A DNA stretch of 64,000 nt, from positions 62,001 through 126,000 of the forward strand of contig BGKB01000135.1 of NCBI GenBank assembly GCA_003116975.1, written 5' to 3'. The notes below the pieces were generated by a model. That model was given only the letters and a program-made list of their open reading frames with translations. It had not been told where the DNA came from and made no database searches. Made by a program: the position numbers and the translations under genes. Each line of letters starts with the position of its first letter. The first letter of the stretch is position 1. Origin of the DNA: Aurantiochytrium sp. KH105 (lineage: Eukaryota; Sar; Bigyra; Thraustochytrida; Thraustochytriidae). This document shows positions 1 through 10,415 of this stretch, in pieces.

Positions 1-591
1 GCCCTTGATGCCGGAGCTCAGGGGAATAAAGCCTTGTGCATTGCATGTGAGCACGGTGAAGCAGAAATTGTCAAGGCTCTCTTGAATTTTGGGCGCGGCG
101 TCTCGGTCGAAGCGCAAGACAACATGCCACTTATTCTCGCAGCGTCCTCAGGAAAGGCAAGCATCGTGGGTTACCTGCTGCGCCGAGGCGCTGAGTGGGA
201 GGATCGCATCGAACCTGCGGCGCAGAATGGCAGAGCTCTTCGTGAAGCTGCTGCGCGTGGTCACACCGACGTCGTTCGGATCCTGTTGCGAGAGGTTCGC
301 AGGTTTCCGAGCGCGCATCGCCAAGCTGCGCTTCTTGCGGCGTCTTCTGGAGGTCATCTTGAGACGGTTCGTCTGTTGCTTCGCAACGCCCGCGTGGAGG
401 TTGAAAGCGACGACTACGAAGTCATTTGCCGAGCTTTGCGTGGCGGGCACCACAAGACGGCACGGGCATTGGCGCGCCACGCGCGCGTGCGACTATCACG
501 CTTCGAGCAAGACACCCGGAGCGCCCCTGCTGGCGCGATCGCCTCATCTCAGAGGTCTGACGTGCCCGCTCCAACGTGCTCGATTTCCTGA
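1..591 (+). CDS. Ankyrin-repeat protein, 5' end outside window
   Basis: The frame is open from base 1 with no initiator, so the 5' part lies outside the window. Tandem ankyrin-type helices are visible (KALLNFG, PLILAASSGKASIVGYLL, REAAARGHTDVVRILL, ALLAASSGGHLETVRLLL), spaced about 33 residues apart. Such repeats bind other proteins; nothing here shows the partner. The frame stops at 589-591. A coding-like stretch in another frame runs 561-725 (begins RARSNVLDFLSDAPNKS, ends at TAG 723-725) and reads like the natural C-terminus. The frame step is equivalent to one missing base or an unrecognised intron. I see no good splice pair, so this is either a sequence error or a genuine frame break. 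Confidence 0.75.
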   Translation, partial: ALDAGAQGNKALCIACEHGEAEIVKALLNFGRGVSVEAQDNMPLILAASSGKASIVGYLLRRGAEWEDRIEPAAQNGRALREAAARGHTDVVRILLREVRRFPSAHRQAALLAASSGGHLETVRLLLRNARVEVESDDYEVICRALRGGHHKTARALARHARVRLSRFEQDTRSAPAGAIASSQRSDVPAPTCSIS

Positions 592-1795
592 GTGACGCTC
601 CGAACAAGTCCTATCCTCTGTCCGCACTGGCTGCGCTGCTGTACACGTACTACCTTGATAACCGAGAAGAAGAAGAGTTCTCTTGCCCTTATGAAATGCT
701 TGTCCACAGCCACAGCCACTACTAGCCAGCCAGCTCTTGTGCCGGCGACGTCCTATCCTGTGCTTGGTGTGCTCTCATCGCGCAATCTCCCACCCCACTT
801 TGCACTACGCCGCTGCTTGCTCTTGCTTGCTCTTGCCTGCCTGCCTGCCTGCCTGCTTGCTTGCTTGCTTGCCTTCTTGCTTGCATGTCATGTGTCGCTG
901 TCGCCTCTCCTGCCGTCGCGCGCCAGCCTCTATCCCCCTCGCAGCAGCAGCGAGGCGCATCATCACTCTTCACATCACAGGCAGCAGCTGCTGCACCTGC
1001 ATCTGCATGCTGCAGCAGCAGCTGGCGGAGTAGGACATGGCACTGCCAGGGAGGATAGGATAGGACAACGGGGCTCGTGTCCGGTCCTTTCCCTCCCTCG
1101 CCTCCGCTTCCTGTGCGGCCGCCGCCTCGATTAGATCAGGCTAGGCTGGGCTGGCCTGCTTGCTTGCTTGCGTCTTTGCTTGCTCGCGTGCTTGCTCTCC
1201 GCGCAGCGCAGCTCTCGCGCCGCAGCCTGCCGCCGCCGCGAGCCTGCCTGGCCGCCTCTCCTCGATCAGGCGCAGGCCTCCAGCGCGCATGCCGCGCATG
1301 CCATGCCGTGCCATGCCCTTGCTGGCTGCGTGCCGCCGGCGCTGGCGGCACCCGCGTCGGCATCGGCGGCATGGCCTCATGACGGGCATCATGACGGTCC
1401 TCGCGCGCGCGGCCGCGTCCTGCGCCTTGGGCTGCGCGGGCTGGCCTCGCGGCGCGGTCCTCTCCCTCGCGGCTGGCAGCGCGGCCCTGGCGCCCCCCCC
1501 CCTGCTCGCCGGGCCCGCGTACGGTGCGGCTGCGTCCCGGTGTCGCAGGCTGGCGGCCCCCCCCCGAGCCGAGAGGGATCGGACGTCGCGGGCGCCGCAG
1601 TCCTAGCGCGGCGTAGCGGACTCCTAGCGCGGCGCGCAAAGATTGCGCCTGGGCGGGAGCGGCACTTGCGCGGGGCGCGCGCAAGTGGGCCAAAGGCGCG
1701 CGCAAGTGCGGGTTCGCGCGCGCAAGTGCGGCAAACGCGGCTCCCGCCCGCGCAGGTAAAATCGCAACGCCGGCCGGCCGACAGCCCTCGCCGCG

Positions 1796-1831
<36 letters not shown>

Positions 1832-1992
1832 GGGCAGACCGAGCGACCGAGCGCCCTCGCCGCCGCGCCCGCTCTGCGCCCGCTCTGCGCCGCTCTGCGC
1901 CACGCCGCCTCGCCTCGTCTCGCTTCCCCTCGCCGCGCTTGTCGTGCCGCGCTCCGTCCCCAGCGGAAAGGCAGAACAGAGGAAACGCGAAG
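592..1992. other. Intergenic region upstream of PCCA, simple repeats
   Basis: No convincing gene apart from the probable ankyrin tail up to 725. The stretch holds GCCT/GCTT arrays at about 833-885 and 1156-1195, very GC-rich DNA at 1390-1790, and a GACA array just before the PCCA start. The PCCA frame happens to be open back to about 1168, but that part is repeat-derived Ala/Arg/Pro sequence and probably 5' leader or promoter. Confidence 0.6.
1796..1831. repeat. (GACA)n microsatellite
   Basis: About nine copies of GACA, 160 bp upstream of the PCCA start codon. It probably lies in the promoter or 5' leader. Confidence 0.9.
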
Positions 1993-4128
1993 ATGATGCG
2001 CGCAGGAAGACCGACGGCGGCGCTGGCCGCCGCCGCCCAGAGGCAGACGCCCCGCACGGCTGCTGCCATGCAGCAGGTCCTCGCCAGAGGCCTGGCCACC
2101 TACAACGGCGAGCAGGTCTTTGACAAGATCCTCATTGCGAACCGTGGCGAGATCGCCTGCCGTGTCATCAAGACCGCCCGCAAGATGGGCATCAAGACCG
2201 TGGCCATTTACTCCGAGCCAGACAAGAACGCCATGCACGTCAAGATGGCCGACGAGGCGTACCTGGTGGGTCCCGCCGCCTCGTCGCAGAGCTACCTCAA
2301 CATTGATCGCATCATGGAGGTCATTGCCGAGTCCGGCGCTCAGGCCGTGCACCCCGGCTACGGTTTTCTTTCCGAGAACCACCTTTTTGCGGAGGCGCTC
2401 GAGGCCAAGAACGTTGCCTTCATCGGACCCGGTGCCTTCGCCATCACGGCTATGGGCGACAAAATTGAGTCCAAGCAGCTCGCAATTAATGCAGGCGTTA
2501 ACACTGTCCCCGGCAGCCTGGCGGTCGTCAAGACCGACGAACAGATCAAGCAGATCGCCAACGAAATCGGATACCCCGTCATGATCAAGGCCAGTGCCGG
2601 CGGTGGTGGCAAGGGTATGCGCATTGCCTGGAACGATGCCGAGGCCATCGAGGGTTTCCGTCTGTCCACCGAGGAGGCCCGTTCTTCCTTTGGTGACGAC
2701 CGCATCTTTATTGAGAAGTTTGTCGAGGAGCCGCGCCACATTGAGATTCAGCTCATTGCCGATACCTTTGGCAACGTCGCCGCTCTTCCCGAGCGCGAGT
2801 GCAGTATCCAGCGCCGCAACCAAAAGGTGCTCGAAGAGAGCCCGAGTACCTTTCTCGACCCCGAGACGCGCAAGGCCATGCAGGCCCAGGCCATTCAGCT
2901 GGCCAAGGCTGTCGACTACCGCAGCGCAGGCACCGTCGAATTCCTCTGCGACAAGAACCGCAACTTTTACTTTCTCGAGATGAACACGCGTCTTCAGGTC
3001 GAGCACCCGGTCTCCGAGCTTGTTTCTGGCATTGATCTTGTTGAACAGATGATTCGCGTCGCTGCCGGCCACAAGCTGCCGGAGGACATTATGAAGGAGG
3101 ACCGCCCCATTCTTGGCTGGGCGCACGAGGCCCGCGTTTACGCTGAGGACCCCTTCCGCGGCTTTTTGCCCAGCACTGGCCGTCTCGTCGACTACCAGCA
3201 GCCTACCGAAGAGCAGGTTCCGGGCGTCCGCGTCGACACGGGTGTCTCGCAGGGTTCGGAGATTAGCATGTTCTACGATCCGATGATTTGCAAGCTCATC
3301 ACGCACGCCGACACGCGCGAGGAGGCCCTTGATCGCCTCGAGCTGGCGCTCGACAACTACGTCGTCAAGGGTCTCGGTCATAACATTAACTTTCTCATTG
3401 ACGTCTGCCGTCACCCCAAGTTCAAGTCGGGCGCAATCACCACCAAATTTATCGAGGAAGAGTACCCTGAGGGCTTTTCAGGTGTCAAGCTCACCTCGGA
3501 CGAGAGCAAGTCGCTCGCAGCCGTGGCCGCCATGATCCAGTACACGCGAAACAACCAGACCACCAACATGCTCGACGCGCTGCGCCCCTCCGTTCAGCCG
3601 ACCTCTTTTGTCGTCTCCATCGACGAGGACGCCTTCAAGGTCACCTTTGCGGGCGACACTGGTGAGACCGTGCTCTCGGACCCGACCTCGGGCGACGAGA
3701 TTGCGCGCTTCAACATTCGCGACTTCCAGTACAAGTCTGGCGAGATCCTCGTGCGCGCTCTCATCGATGACGCCCCCCAGGTCATCCAGTGCCTTGACAG
3801 GCTCCCCCAGGGCTTCCGCCTGCAGTACTGCGGTGCTATCAAGGACATTCTGGTCCACTCGGAGCTCGAGTACGAAATGTCTAAATACATGCTCCCCAAG
3901 CCTGAGATCGACATGGCCAAGTGGCTTCTTTCGCCCATGCCTGGCTCGCTCATCTCGGTGGCCGTCACCGAGGGCCAGGAGGTCTTTGCTGGCCAGGAGC
4001 TCGCTGTTGTTGAGGCCATGAAGATGCAGAACGTTCTTCGCGCCGAGCGCAATGGTGTCGTCAAGAAGGTCTACGCCAATGCTGGCGAGACTCTTTCTGT
4101 CGACCAGGAGATTGTCGAGTTTGAGTAA
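1993..4128 (+). CDS. PCCA: Propionyl-CoA carboxylase alpha chain, mitochondrial
   Basis: This is the biotin-carrying subunit of mitochondrial propionyl-CoA carboxylase, which makes methylmalonyl-CoA from odd-chain fatty acids and branched amino acids. The 711 residues compare with about 730 in animals. In order: an Ala/Arg-rich presequence (about 1-40); biotin carboxylase N-domain starting KILIANRGEIACRV; ATP-grasp glycine loop KASAGGGGKGM (about 199-209); EMNTRLQVEHPVSE (about 329-342); a BT-type linker; and a C-terminal biotinyl domain with EAMKMQN, the acceptor lysine being residue 677. I chose the tandem ATGs at 1993/1996 because the family core starts some 45 residues on and the upstream open frame is low-complexity. 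The beta subunit is not in the window. Methylcrotonyl-CoA carboxylase is the main alternative; the overall match favours PCCA. Confidence 0.9.
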   Translation: MMRAGRPTAALAAAAQRQTPRTAAAMQQVLARGLATYNGEQVFDKILIANRGEIACRVIKTARKMGIKTVAIYSEPDKNAMHVKMADEAYLVGPAASSQSYLNIDRIMEVIAESGAQAVHPGYGFLSENHLFAEALEAKNVAFIGPGAFAITAMGDKIESKQLAINAGVNTVPGSLAVVKTDEQIKQIANEIGYPVMIKASAGGGGKGMRIAWNDAEAIEGFRLSTEEARSSFGDDRIFIEKFVEEPRHIEIQLIADTFGNVAALPERECSIQRRNQKVLEESPSTFLDPETRKAMQAQAIQLAKAVDYRSAGTVEFLCDKNRNFYFLEMNTRLQVEHPVSELVSGIDLVEQMIRVAAGHKLPEDIMKEDRPILGWAHEARVYAEDPFRGFLPSTGRLVDYQQPTEEQVPGVRVDTGVSQGSEISMFYDPMICKLITHADTREEALDRLELALDNYVVKGLGHNINFLIDVCRHPKFKSGAITTKFIEEEYPEGFSGVKLTSDESKSLAAVAAMIQYTRNNQTTNMLDALRPSVQPTSFVVSIDEDAFKVTFAGDTGETVLSDPTSGDEIARFNIRDFQYKSGEILVRALIDDAPQVIQCLDRLPQGFRLQYCGAIKDILVHSELEYEMSKYMLPKPEIDMAKWLLSPMPGSLISVAVTEGQEVFAGQELAVVEAMKMQNVLRAERNGVVKKVYANAGETLSVDQEIVEFE

Positions 4129-5913
4129 CTGAGTAAAATTTTTGCACATTCGATTGAGGCCCTCCTACTGCACGCCATGCTTTTCGAATCATTGTGATGC
4201 TTTGCTTTGCTTTGCTTTCTTCTCCTCTCTTTCCCTTTTTCCGCTGAGTTTCTCTCGCGCGCGAAGCAAACGTATGCTGCGCTTTGTGGATAAATACTAT
4301 ACATTGTCGTCTTCTCAGCTCATTTATACATGTTCTTCTCTCGATCACTTCATTCGCGAAATCTCGTTGCATACAGTCCGTCTTCTCTGCTCCTTTCTCA
4401 GTTGATGTTCTCTCAAAGACATTTCCAGCCGCTGGCTCACTCTCCTTGCAGCCCGCCCTCCTACACTCGCCTGCCACGTCTAGCTTGGCTAGCTTCCACC
4501 TGCGAAACACGCAGCCAGCCTGAGAGCAGCCAGCCCTTCAACTAATCCGTGAAAGCAGCCAGGCTGAAACCTCAGAATCCAGCTTCGAGAGGAGCAGCCT
4601 CTCCGCGCGGTGTTAAGCCGCGCAGTCCTAAGCGGGCTCGATTTTTGGAGAGGTGCATCCTATGGCCTGGCTACATTTGCCGCTTTTTTTATTCTTTCCC
4701 TCTTCGCGCTCTTGCATTGTGGATAGATGGATGGATGGATGGATGGATGTAGATGGATGAACAAGTGGATGGATGGACTCTCGCGCCCTAGCGTGGCCTG
4801 GCCCGACACCTATGATGAAGGGATCCAGCAGCAGCATCAGCAGCAGCGGCAGTAGGCGTCAGACTATCTCGGCGTGCAAAGAAGCACTCATGCTCGGGTC
4901 TTGCATACGCCTGAGCTCTCATCTTCCGCGGAACGGTCGCGCGGACCCCCACACGGCTCGAAATTGGACATGGCTGCGGGACCGCGCCCGCAGCCCGAAC
5001 TCGCTGCTGGGCGTGGTCGCCCATTATTATCTGCCACGCATGCATCTACACCCAGCGGCGTAAGCTTCCTCGAAACGACGGCGCGAGACCTACCACAGCG
5101 ACGGCGCGGCAGGGTGTGTACCTGCACGCGCGTGCTCGGTAGGCTTCGCGCCGATACGGGGAGCCCGCGCCGGTTTCGCGCGGCCCTCGCGCGGATGAAT
5201 GAAGTGGACGCGCGCGGCGAGTCCATGGGCCCGGTCCCATCCCAGCGCGGGATCGCGCTCTGGAGCTGACAACGTCCGGCGGGATGCCCGGCTAGGGTGC
5301 TCCGGCAGCCAGCCCGGCAGACCCGCTTCGCACGTCCGGCAACTCAACTTTCAAGGGACGGAAGAGACCTCGTCCTCAATTGTCCCAAGGAAACGACAAA
5401 AAGCAAGGAAGACCCGGTCGCAGCAGCCCTCGTGGATCTCCGTTCTCGCTTGCGTGCGTGCGCCGGCGCTCTCAGCCTTCCGACGAGCCGGTGCGCTCTC
5501 GAGAGCGGGGGTGTCTGCCGTGTGCGCGTGTGAGTACGCGTCCGTGCGCGAGAGAGCAACGCGTGCCCTTCTTTTCCCTCGTGGAAGCGGAGCATTGTAT
5601 CGGGTTATCGCAGCGCCGAGAACAGGGCGCGTGCAAGGCCCTGTGCGTGCCGAGCCGAGCCGAGCCGAGCCGAACCGAGCCTCAGCCTCAGCCTCCCCTC
5701 ACCCCACCTTTCCCCTCTTCCCCTTTTGCTCCCTCGCTCGTTTCCCTCCAGCGATCTAAAACGAAGGAGCTCACGGTGCAACCCAACCAAAGGATAGGTC
5801 GCGGTCGGATCTCAACAGATCCGCAAAGACTATCTGTTTTCCGCAGGAGCATACGTGATACATCCGAGCTGCACATCTCCCGGTGAGCAACCGCAAGAGA
5901 ACAGAACGCACAG
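4129..5913. other. Intergenic region PCCA-CDC14
   Basis: No convincing coding sequence. The first 400 bases are pyrimidine-rich, as expected for a PCCA 3' untranslated region. A GGAT/AGAT array lies at about 4721-4778. The last kilobase is GC-rich and unstructured, presumably promoter and 5' leader of the Cdc14 gene. Confidence 0.5.
4721..4778. repeat. (GGAT)n microsatellite
   Basis: Imperfect run of GGAT/AGAT tetranucleotides, interrupted near 4749-4766. Confidence 0.85.
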
Positions 5914-7164
5914 ATGTCGCAGCGAACGAATGATCTCAGCGAGGCCTTCGAGTTCATCCCGGGCAGACTCTATTACGTTCCGCTTCGAAGCAAGCCGGTT
6001 CGCCAAAAAAAGGCAGCCTTCTTTAGCATCGATGACGAGCTCGTGTACTGGAATTTCTTCAAGGACTTTGGCCCGCTTAATCTCGGCCAGCTATTCCGCT
6101 TTTGCCAAATTCTCAACGAACTCTTGGCCGACCCCAAACTCCGCGGAAAGTGCATTTACTATTACTCGAGCAGCAACAGCCAGAAGCGGGCCAATGCTGC
6201 CTTTCTTATCTCATGCTACGCCATGATCTATCTTGGTCGCACGCCTGAAGAGGCGTATGCGCCATTCATCAACGTGCATCCCCCATTTCCGCCGTTTCAC
6301 GATGCCACTCCCTTTGAATGTACCTACAAGCTCTCCGTGCTGGACTGCCTGCAGGGGGTCTACAAGGCTATGCAGCACAACTTTTTCAACTTTTCCACCT
6401 TTGACGTCGAAGAATACGAGCACTTCGAACAGGTCGAGGCCGGTGATCTCAACTGGATCATGCCCAACAAGTTTCTCGCCTTTGCCGGCCCTCATGACCG
6501 CCGCATGCGCACTCGCGAGGGCTACGACACCCTCACCCCGGAGCACTACATTCCCTACTTTAAACGTCGCAACGTCACGCTCGTGATTCGTCTCAACCGC
6601 AAGTGCTACGACGAAAAGCGCTTTGAGCGAGCTGGAATCCGCCACCTTGACCTCGTCTACCCGGACGGCACGTGCCCTCCAGACCATATCCTCAAGCGAT
6701 TCATCGAGGCCTGCGAAAACAATGATGGCGCTATTGCGGTGCATTGCAAGGCCGGTCTGGGCCGGACAGGAACTTGCATTGGAGCCTACATTATGAAACA
6801 CTTTGGCATGACGGCAGCTGAAACGATTGGCTGGATTCGGGTCTGTCGCCCGGGGAGCATCATTGGACCGCAGCAGCAGTTTATGGAACACATGGAGCCA
6901 ATTATGCGTCACGAGGGTAAGCGCTTTCAGCAGCGAGGAGGACTCGGCCTCGGGGGAAATCCCGGAGGCCACTTGCATGCAGGACGCAAGGGCTTGACGC
7001 AAAGCTTCGACTTCGAGTCAAAGAACGAACTCAAGGAGGCAGACGCACCTTCGCAGGGCGATTTTCTGCGTTCTAAGAAGGGGCCAGGAAACACGCATAA
7101 GAATGACCACTGGACGCTCATGCAGAGCGCTCAGCTTTCACCCCCTCAACATCACTTTCATTAG
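5914..7164 (+). CDS. CDC14: Cdc14-type dual-specificity protein phosphatase
   Basis: Cdc14 phosphatases remove phosphate mainly from Ser-Pro sites of cyclin-dependent kinase substrates and act in mitotic exit, cytokinesis and cilium or centrosome control. The 416-residue frame is intronless. It carries the N-terminal Cdc14 domain (RLYYVPLRS, then DFGPLNLGQLFRFC) and the catalytic loop HCKAGLGRTG with nucleophile Cys278 and Arg284. The general-acid Asp is about residue 251 in YPDGTCPPD. The C-terminal 70 residues are low-complexity and Lys/Ser-rich, as usual for the regulatory tail. ATG 5914 is preceded by a purine at -3 and begins directly at the family core. It converges with the reverse-strand gene at 7401-8525. 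Confidence 0.93.
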   Translation: MSQRTNDLSEAFEFIPGRLYYVPLRSKPVRQKKAAFFSIDDELVYWNFFKDFGPLNLGQLFRFCQILNELLADPKLRGKCIYYYSSSNSQKRANAAFLISCYAMIYLGRTPEEAYAPFINVHPPFPPFHDATPFECTYKLSVLDCLQGVYKAMQHNFFNFSTFDVEEYEHFEQVEAGDLNWIMPNKFLAFAGPHDRRMRTREGYDTLTPEHYIPYFKRRNVTLVIRLNRKCYDEKRFERAGIRHLDLVYPDGTCPPDHILKRFIEACENNDGAIAVHCKAGLGRTGTCIGAYIMKHFGMTAAETIGWIRVCRPGSIIGPQQQFMEHMEPIMRHEGKRFQQRGGLGLGGNPGGHLHAGRKGLTQSFDFESKNELKEADAPSQGDFLRSKKGPGNTHKNDHWTLMQSAQLSPPQHHFH

Positions 7165-7240
7165 GTGTGCGCACGTACGCTACGTTATACATACTTTACT
7201 CTCCAGCGAAAATTTCTTTCGAACAACCAGCTATAAACTC

Positions 7241-7246
7241 AATAAA
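7241..7246 (+). terminator. Poly(A) signal AATAAA of CDC14
   Basis: Canonical AATAAA 77 bases after the Cdc14 stop codon, in a locally AT-rich stretch. Confidence 0.6.
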
Positions 7247-7400
7247 CCCTATTTGTGAACACTGCCAGTCCTATTTCTTTTTTCACAATGTTCACAATGG
7301 AATCACCTTCCCAGGCTCGTTCTTGTTCGGTCGCGGGCAATCATTTTTGACAATGCCTCTCTTCAAATCTCCGCCTGGTACATCGCTTGTCGCTTCATGT

Positions 7401-8525
7401 TTACGCAGGATATAGGTTTGCGCATGCTGTACTGCAGCGTGCGCGTCGCTCTTTTCGAGCTGCAATGACTGCGTCACTTTGGGCCTCGCGACGTCTTGAG
7501 GTACGCTCATCTTCCACAGTATCCCAGATCCAGCCAACCTGATAACTCTTGCTGACCACGCCTACGCCTTGTCGAAGACGTGATTCATAGTCGAGCTGCG
7601 ACGTCACGTCCCACCTCTGGTCTGATGCCGCGTCCAGCTCGCGAATTCGCTCTTGTACATTAGTTCGCACACGTGCCCGCAGCTTCACCACGCCATTTTG
7701 TTGCTTCAGGACCATTCGCTCTCTCGCCGATATTCTTTCACCGGGCTCCGAGACGCGGTGAGCCGCTTTCTCTGCTTCAATAAAGTCCGAGCTGCGAGAG
7801 ACTTCGCGCTTCGGCTTTCCCGTCTTGACTGGTGCCGGCCTCGCAAGCCTTCTGCTCGTCGCTGTCCGTGGCCTTGCGGCAGCAGCTGGGCGCGTCGACG
7901 ATGACTTTGCTGTTGCCGAGGTCATCGTCGTGCGAATCGACTTTTGTGTTTCCCCTTGGCGCGGCAGAGAAGGCTTGAGGAGGCTACGCGACGTAGCGGA
8001 TAGATCGCGTTGACTCTTTGTCAGTTTCGGCGGCGAACTCGCCGCGGACCGCGCGGCCTTGGTGGAATAAACGTGCTCATGCCTAGCTCTTTCTGTCTCG
8101 ACTGTGCTGTGCACAATCGTGCGATGCCGAGGCCGTTGAGCAAATATTACGTCCTCGGCTTCGTCCACATTTCTCGACACGGAGAATTGAATGTCTTTGG
8201 ACTTGCGGACCGACGCCATCTCACACGTTTCCAGATTGCTTTCTTTGCCTCTGCGACCGACGCGATGTTTCCCGTCATCGCCTCCGACAGTGTACTCGAG
8301 GCTTGGTCGGCGCAAGCTTGCGTCCACTAAGCTATCCTCCGTCTCGCTTTCCCGCGCGACATCCTCCTCAGGCTTGGCGTCGTCGCCGTCTTCACTGTTA
8401 TTACTTCGTGCGGTCTTTCTCCCTGCGAGTGCGTCGTTCGTCGCTCTTTCAGAGGAGAGTCTCGCTGACTGAACGCGCTCATCCTCCGCGATAGAGCCCA
8501 AAGGCATGCCGCCGCTGCGCATCAT
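7401..8525 (-). CDS. Hypothetical basic, Ser/Arg-rich protein
   Basis: I do not recognise this 374-residue protein. It is rich in Arg, Ser and Glu, without membrane segments or a clear fold; the C-terminal third looks helical (ARERMVLKQQNGVVKLRARV, YESRLRQGVGVV). The start is the tandem ATG at 8525/8522; the frame is open further upstream without ATG. A short upstream exon beginning at ATG 8670 is possible. The 3' end is also uncertain. A GTACCT donor and a CTGCAG acceptor would remove 73 bases and switch to a coding-like frame ending at 7292 (tail ...TYILRKHEATSDVPGG...). Confidence 0.6.
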   Translation of the reverse strand: MMRSGGMPLGSIAEDERVQSARLSSERATNDALAGRKTARSNNSEDGDDAKPEEDVARESETEDSLVDASLRRPSLEYTVGGDDGKHRVGRRGKESNLETCEMASVRKSKDIQFSVSRNVDEAEDVIFAQRPRHRTIVHSTVETERARHEHVYSTKAARSAASSPPKLTKSQRDLSATSRSLLKPSLPRQGETQKSIRTTMTSATAKSSSTRPAAAARPRTATSRRLARPAPVKTGKPKREVSRSSDFIEAEKAAHRVSEPGERISARERMVLKQQNGVVKLRARVRTNVQERIRELDAASDQRWDVTSQLDYESRLRQGVGVVSKSYQVGWIWDTVEDERTSRRREAQSDAVIAARKERRARCSTACANLYPA

Positions 8526-8926
8526 TGCAGCTGCATTCAAGGATGCACGTCGCGAACTTTTGCGCAATTGCACACGAAAACGTCGCCCGCCAACACGAAA
8601 AACGGGTACACACCGTCTCAGCGAACCTTTCCTTATGCCTAGGCCTAGCCTTGGTCGTTTCGGCTAGCATTTTCTCTACCTTAGTAAGCGGCTCCAAAAG
8701 ACCGAAGTAACTCCAAAGAATGAGCAAGTAAAAAGGAAAGAAAAGACAGGCAAAAGCAAGATAAGGCAGCAAGGGACGGGAGACTCAATAGCCGCCACTG
8801 ACGGCGGCCGGCAAAAAAAAAGAAATCCGAAAGTGTGTGGGTCCGCGTGAATGTTTCCCATTTCTATTCTCTTTTTTTTTTTTTTCTTTCTACGCACGCA
8901 TGCATACTCTTGTAAGTAGGAGAGGG
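8526..8926. other. Intergenic, pyrimidine-rich leader
   Basis: The region between the two reverse-strand genes. On the reverse strand it has a long pyrimidine-rich stretch (about 8690-8770) and an ATG at 8670 followed by about 20 coding-like codons, which could be a 5' exon of the hypothetical gene. A poly(T) run lies at 8873-8885. Confidence 0.35.
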
Positions 8927-10213
8927 TCAAGACGAGGCTGCCGCATCTGCGCGCGCCCGTTCCTGTCGCGCGTGAGCAAAATATTGCATGATACGCTCGT
9001 AATAGATGACGAAACGCGAGGAGTGAAAGTAGTTTGACACGACCGCGTAAATTTTGCGCGCTCGGCTCCCCGCGATGACAACTTCTGTCGGCCGATTTCG
9101 CAGAACATTCTTGAAAAAAATATCTTGAATGAGCTCCAGTCGCAAGAGCGGATCGCTGAATGTTGCAGCGCATCCTTCGTGCTGAGCCATCTGCGCCGCC
9201 ATGGGCGTTGCGATTGTGTCGGGAGTCATGACCGTAACGAAGATGCCATCCGGAGCAAGCTCTTTCGCTGTGCACAACGAGAAGCCACGCACGGCGTGCT
9301 TGCTCGCTACGTAAATGGCACAGCCTGGCGCTAGTGCCAGTGCATTCAAACAAGAAAAGTTCACGATGTGACCTCCGATTGGCAAGCTTCCGTTTGCCGC
9401 CTGGAATTGCATGAGTCGACTTGCCTCTTTTGTTCCAAGGACGGTCCCCTTGAGATTGACATCGATTTGAACGTCCATGTCCGAGATCCCCATAGCGCCC
9501 AAGTCGCCTGGCTGGACATATCCGGCAGCATTGATCACGAGGTCCAGACCTTTCAGCCAGTACTCGGCGTACCGCATCGTCGATTGCCACTGTAATTCAT
9601 GTATTGAGTGCAACAACAACATTGACAACATATGCGTCGAAAAGCGATTACTTTGTCAGTCAGTCAGATCATCCCTTTCCCGCTTCATTCTTGACTAGCA
9701 GCACCGAAGCAACATGTATTGCTTTAGGTCTCCTTTGTCCCGGCCTCATGCCCTCCGTCTTACATCGCTGATCTGTGTCACATCGAGAGGCTTGAGCTTG
9801 CACGAGGATTCGGAGCTCCAGCTATCCTGCGCGGCAGCATTCTTTAGAGACCGAAAGTCGCGATCTGTCGCCAGGACTTTGTGGCCTTTCGCAAGCAACG
9901 CGCTGCACAGTAGTCGCCCGACCCCGGACGCAGCGCCGGTGACCAGCACGCGTCGCGGTTCGTCATGGAACTGTGCCCCGAGCCGCCGCACTGCAGATGG
10001 CCACGGGCTTGCCAGGGCCCACGAGACCGCCGCGACGAGCGCGAGGCCCACTGCAACCGCGAGCTGCCATTCAGAAGAGCCTCCCTCGCTGCCCCACGCC
10101 CGGGCCCAGGCCTCGGCGACGTGCTGAGCGCCCTCGCGCAGCTCGCCAAGCCACTCCTCCATGGTTTCGGATCTACCTCTCGTCAGGTTCTTTTGGGCAA
10201 CAATGTCGGGCAT
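8927..10213 (-). CDS. Short-chain dehydrogenase/reductase, membrane-anchored, two exons
   Basis: A classical SDR oxidoreductase using NAD(P)H; the substrate is not evident, and retinol or steroid dehydrogenase-like enzymes are the nearest analogues. Exon 1 (10213-9764) encodes an N-terminal hydrophobic anchor (LAVAVGLALVAAVSWALA) and the cofactor loop TGAASGVG (about residue 90). Exon 2 (9589-8927) carries NAAG, the catalytic Ser in VNFSCLN, and YVASK (Tyr/Lys about 243/247). The intron 9763-9590 has donor GTAAGA and acceptor TTACAG at phase 0, joining ...ISD to WQSTM.... The total is 370 residues. ATG 10213 is the first in frame; ATG 10162 has a better context (ACCATGG) and may be the real start. 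Confidence 0.82.
9590..9763 (-). other. Spliceosomal intron in the SDR gene
   Basis: 174 bases on the reverse strand, GTAAGA...TTACAG, phase 0. Removing it restores one continuous SDR fold between the Rossmann loop and NAAG. A CTGAC branch-like repeat lies inside. Confidence 0.8.
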
Positions 10214-10415
10214 CACTTTTCTTCACATTGTAAGTACACCGTTCTTGCGCAGCTCGCCAGAATCATTAGGCCCAGACCTAGAATTTTCCAACGTCTCGTA
10301 CTACGTCTCGTTGCCTTATTCATCATCGAAGCTTCACGCACCATCATTGTCTTTCATAATAATATTCACGTAACATCAGCACAGCTGGACCTTCTATTAC
10401 AGAGGCATCCATGAC

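Noticed and set aside
1168-1992. N-terminal extension of PCCA through the upstream open frame
   Set aside because: It is repeat-derived Arg/Ala/Pro sequence crossing a GACA array, and the family core and presequence fit the ATG at 1993.
1624-3414. Long reverse-strand frame opposite PCCA (596 codons)
   Set aside because: A mirror of strong codon bias in PCCA; no domain, and the forward protein is certain.
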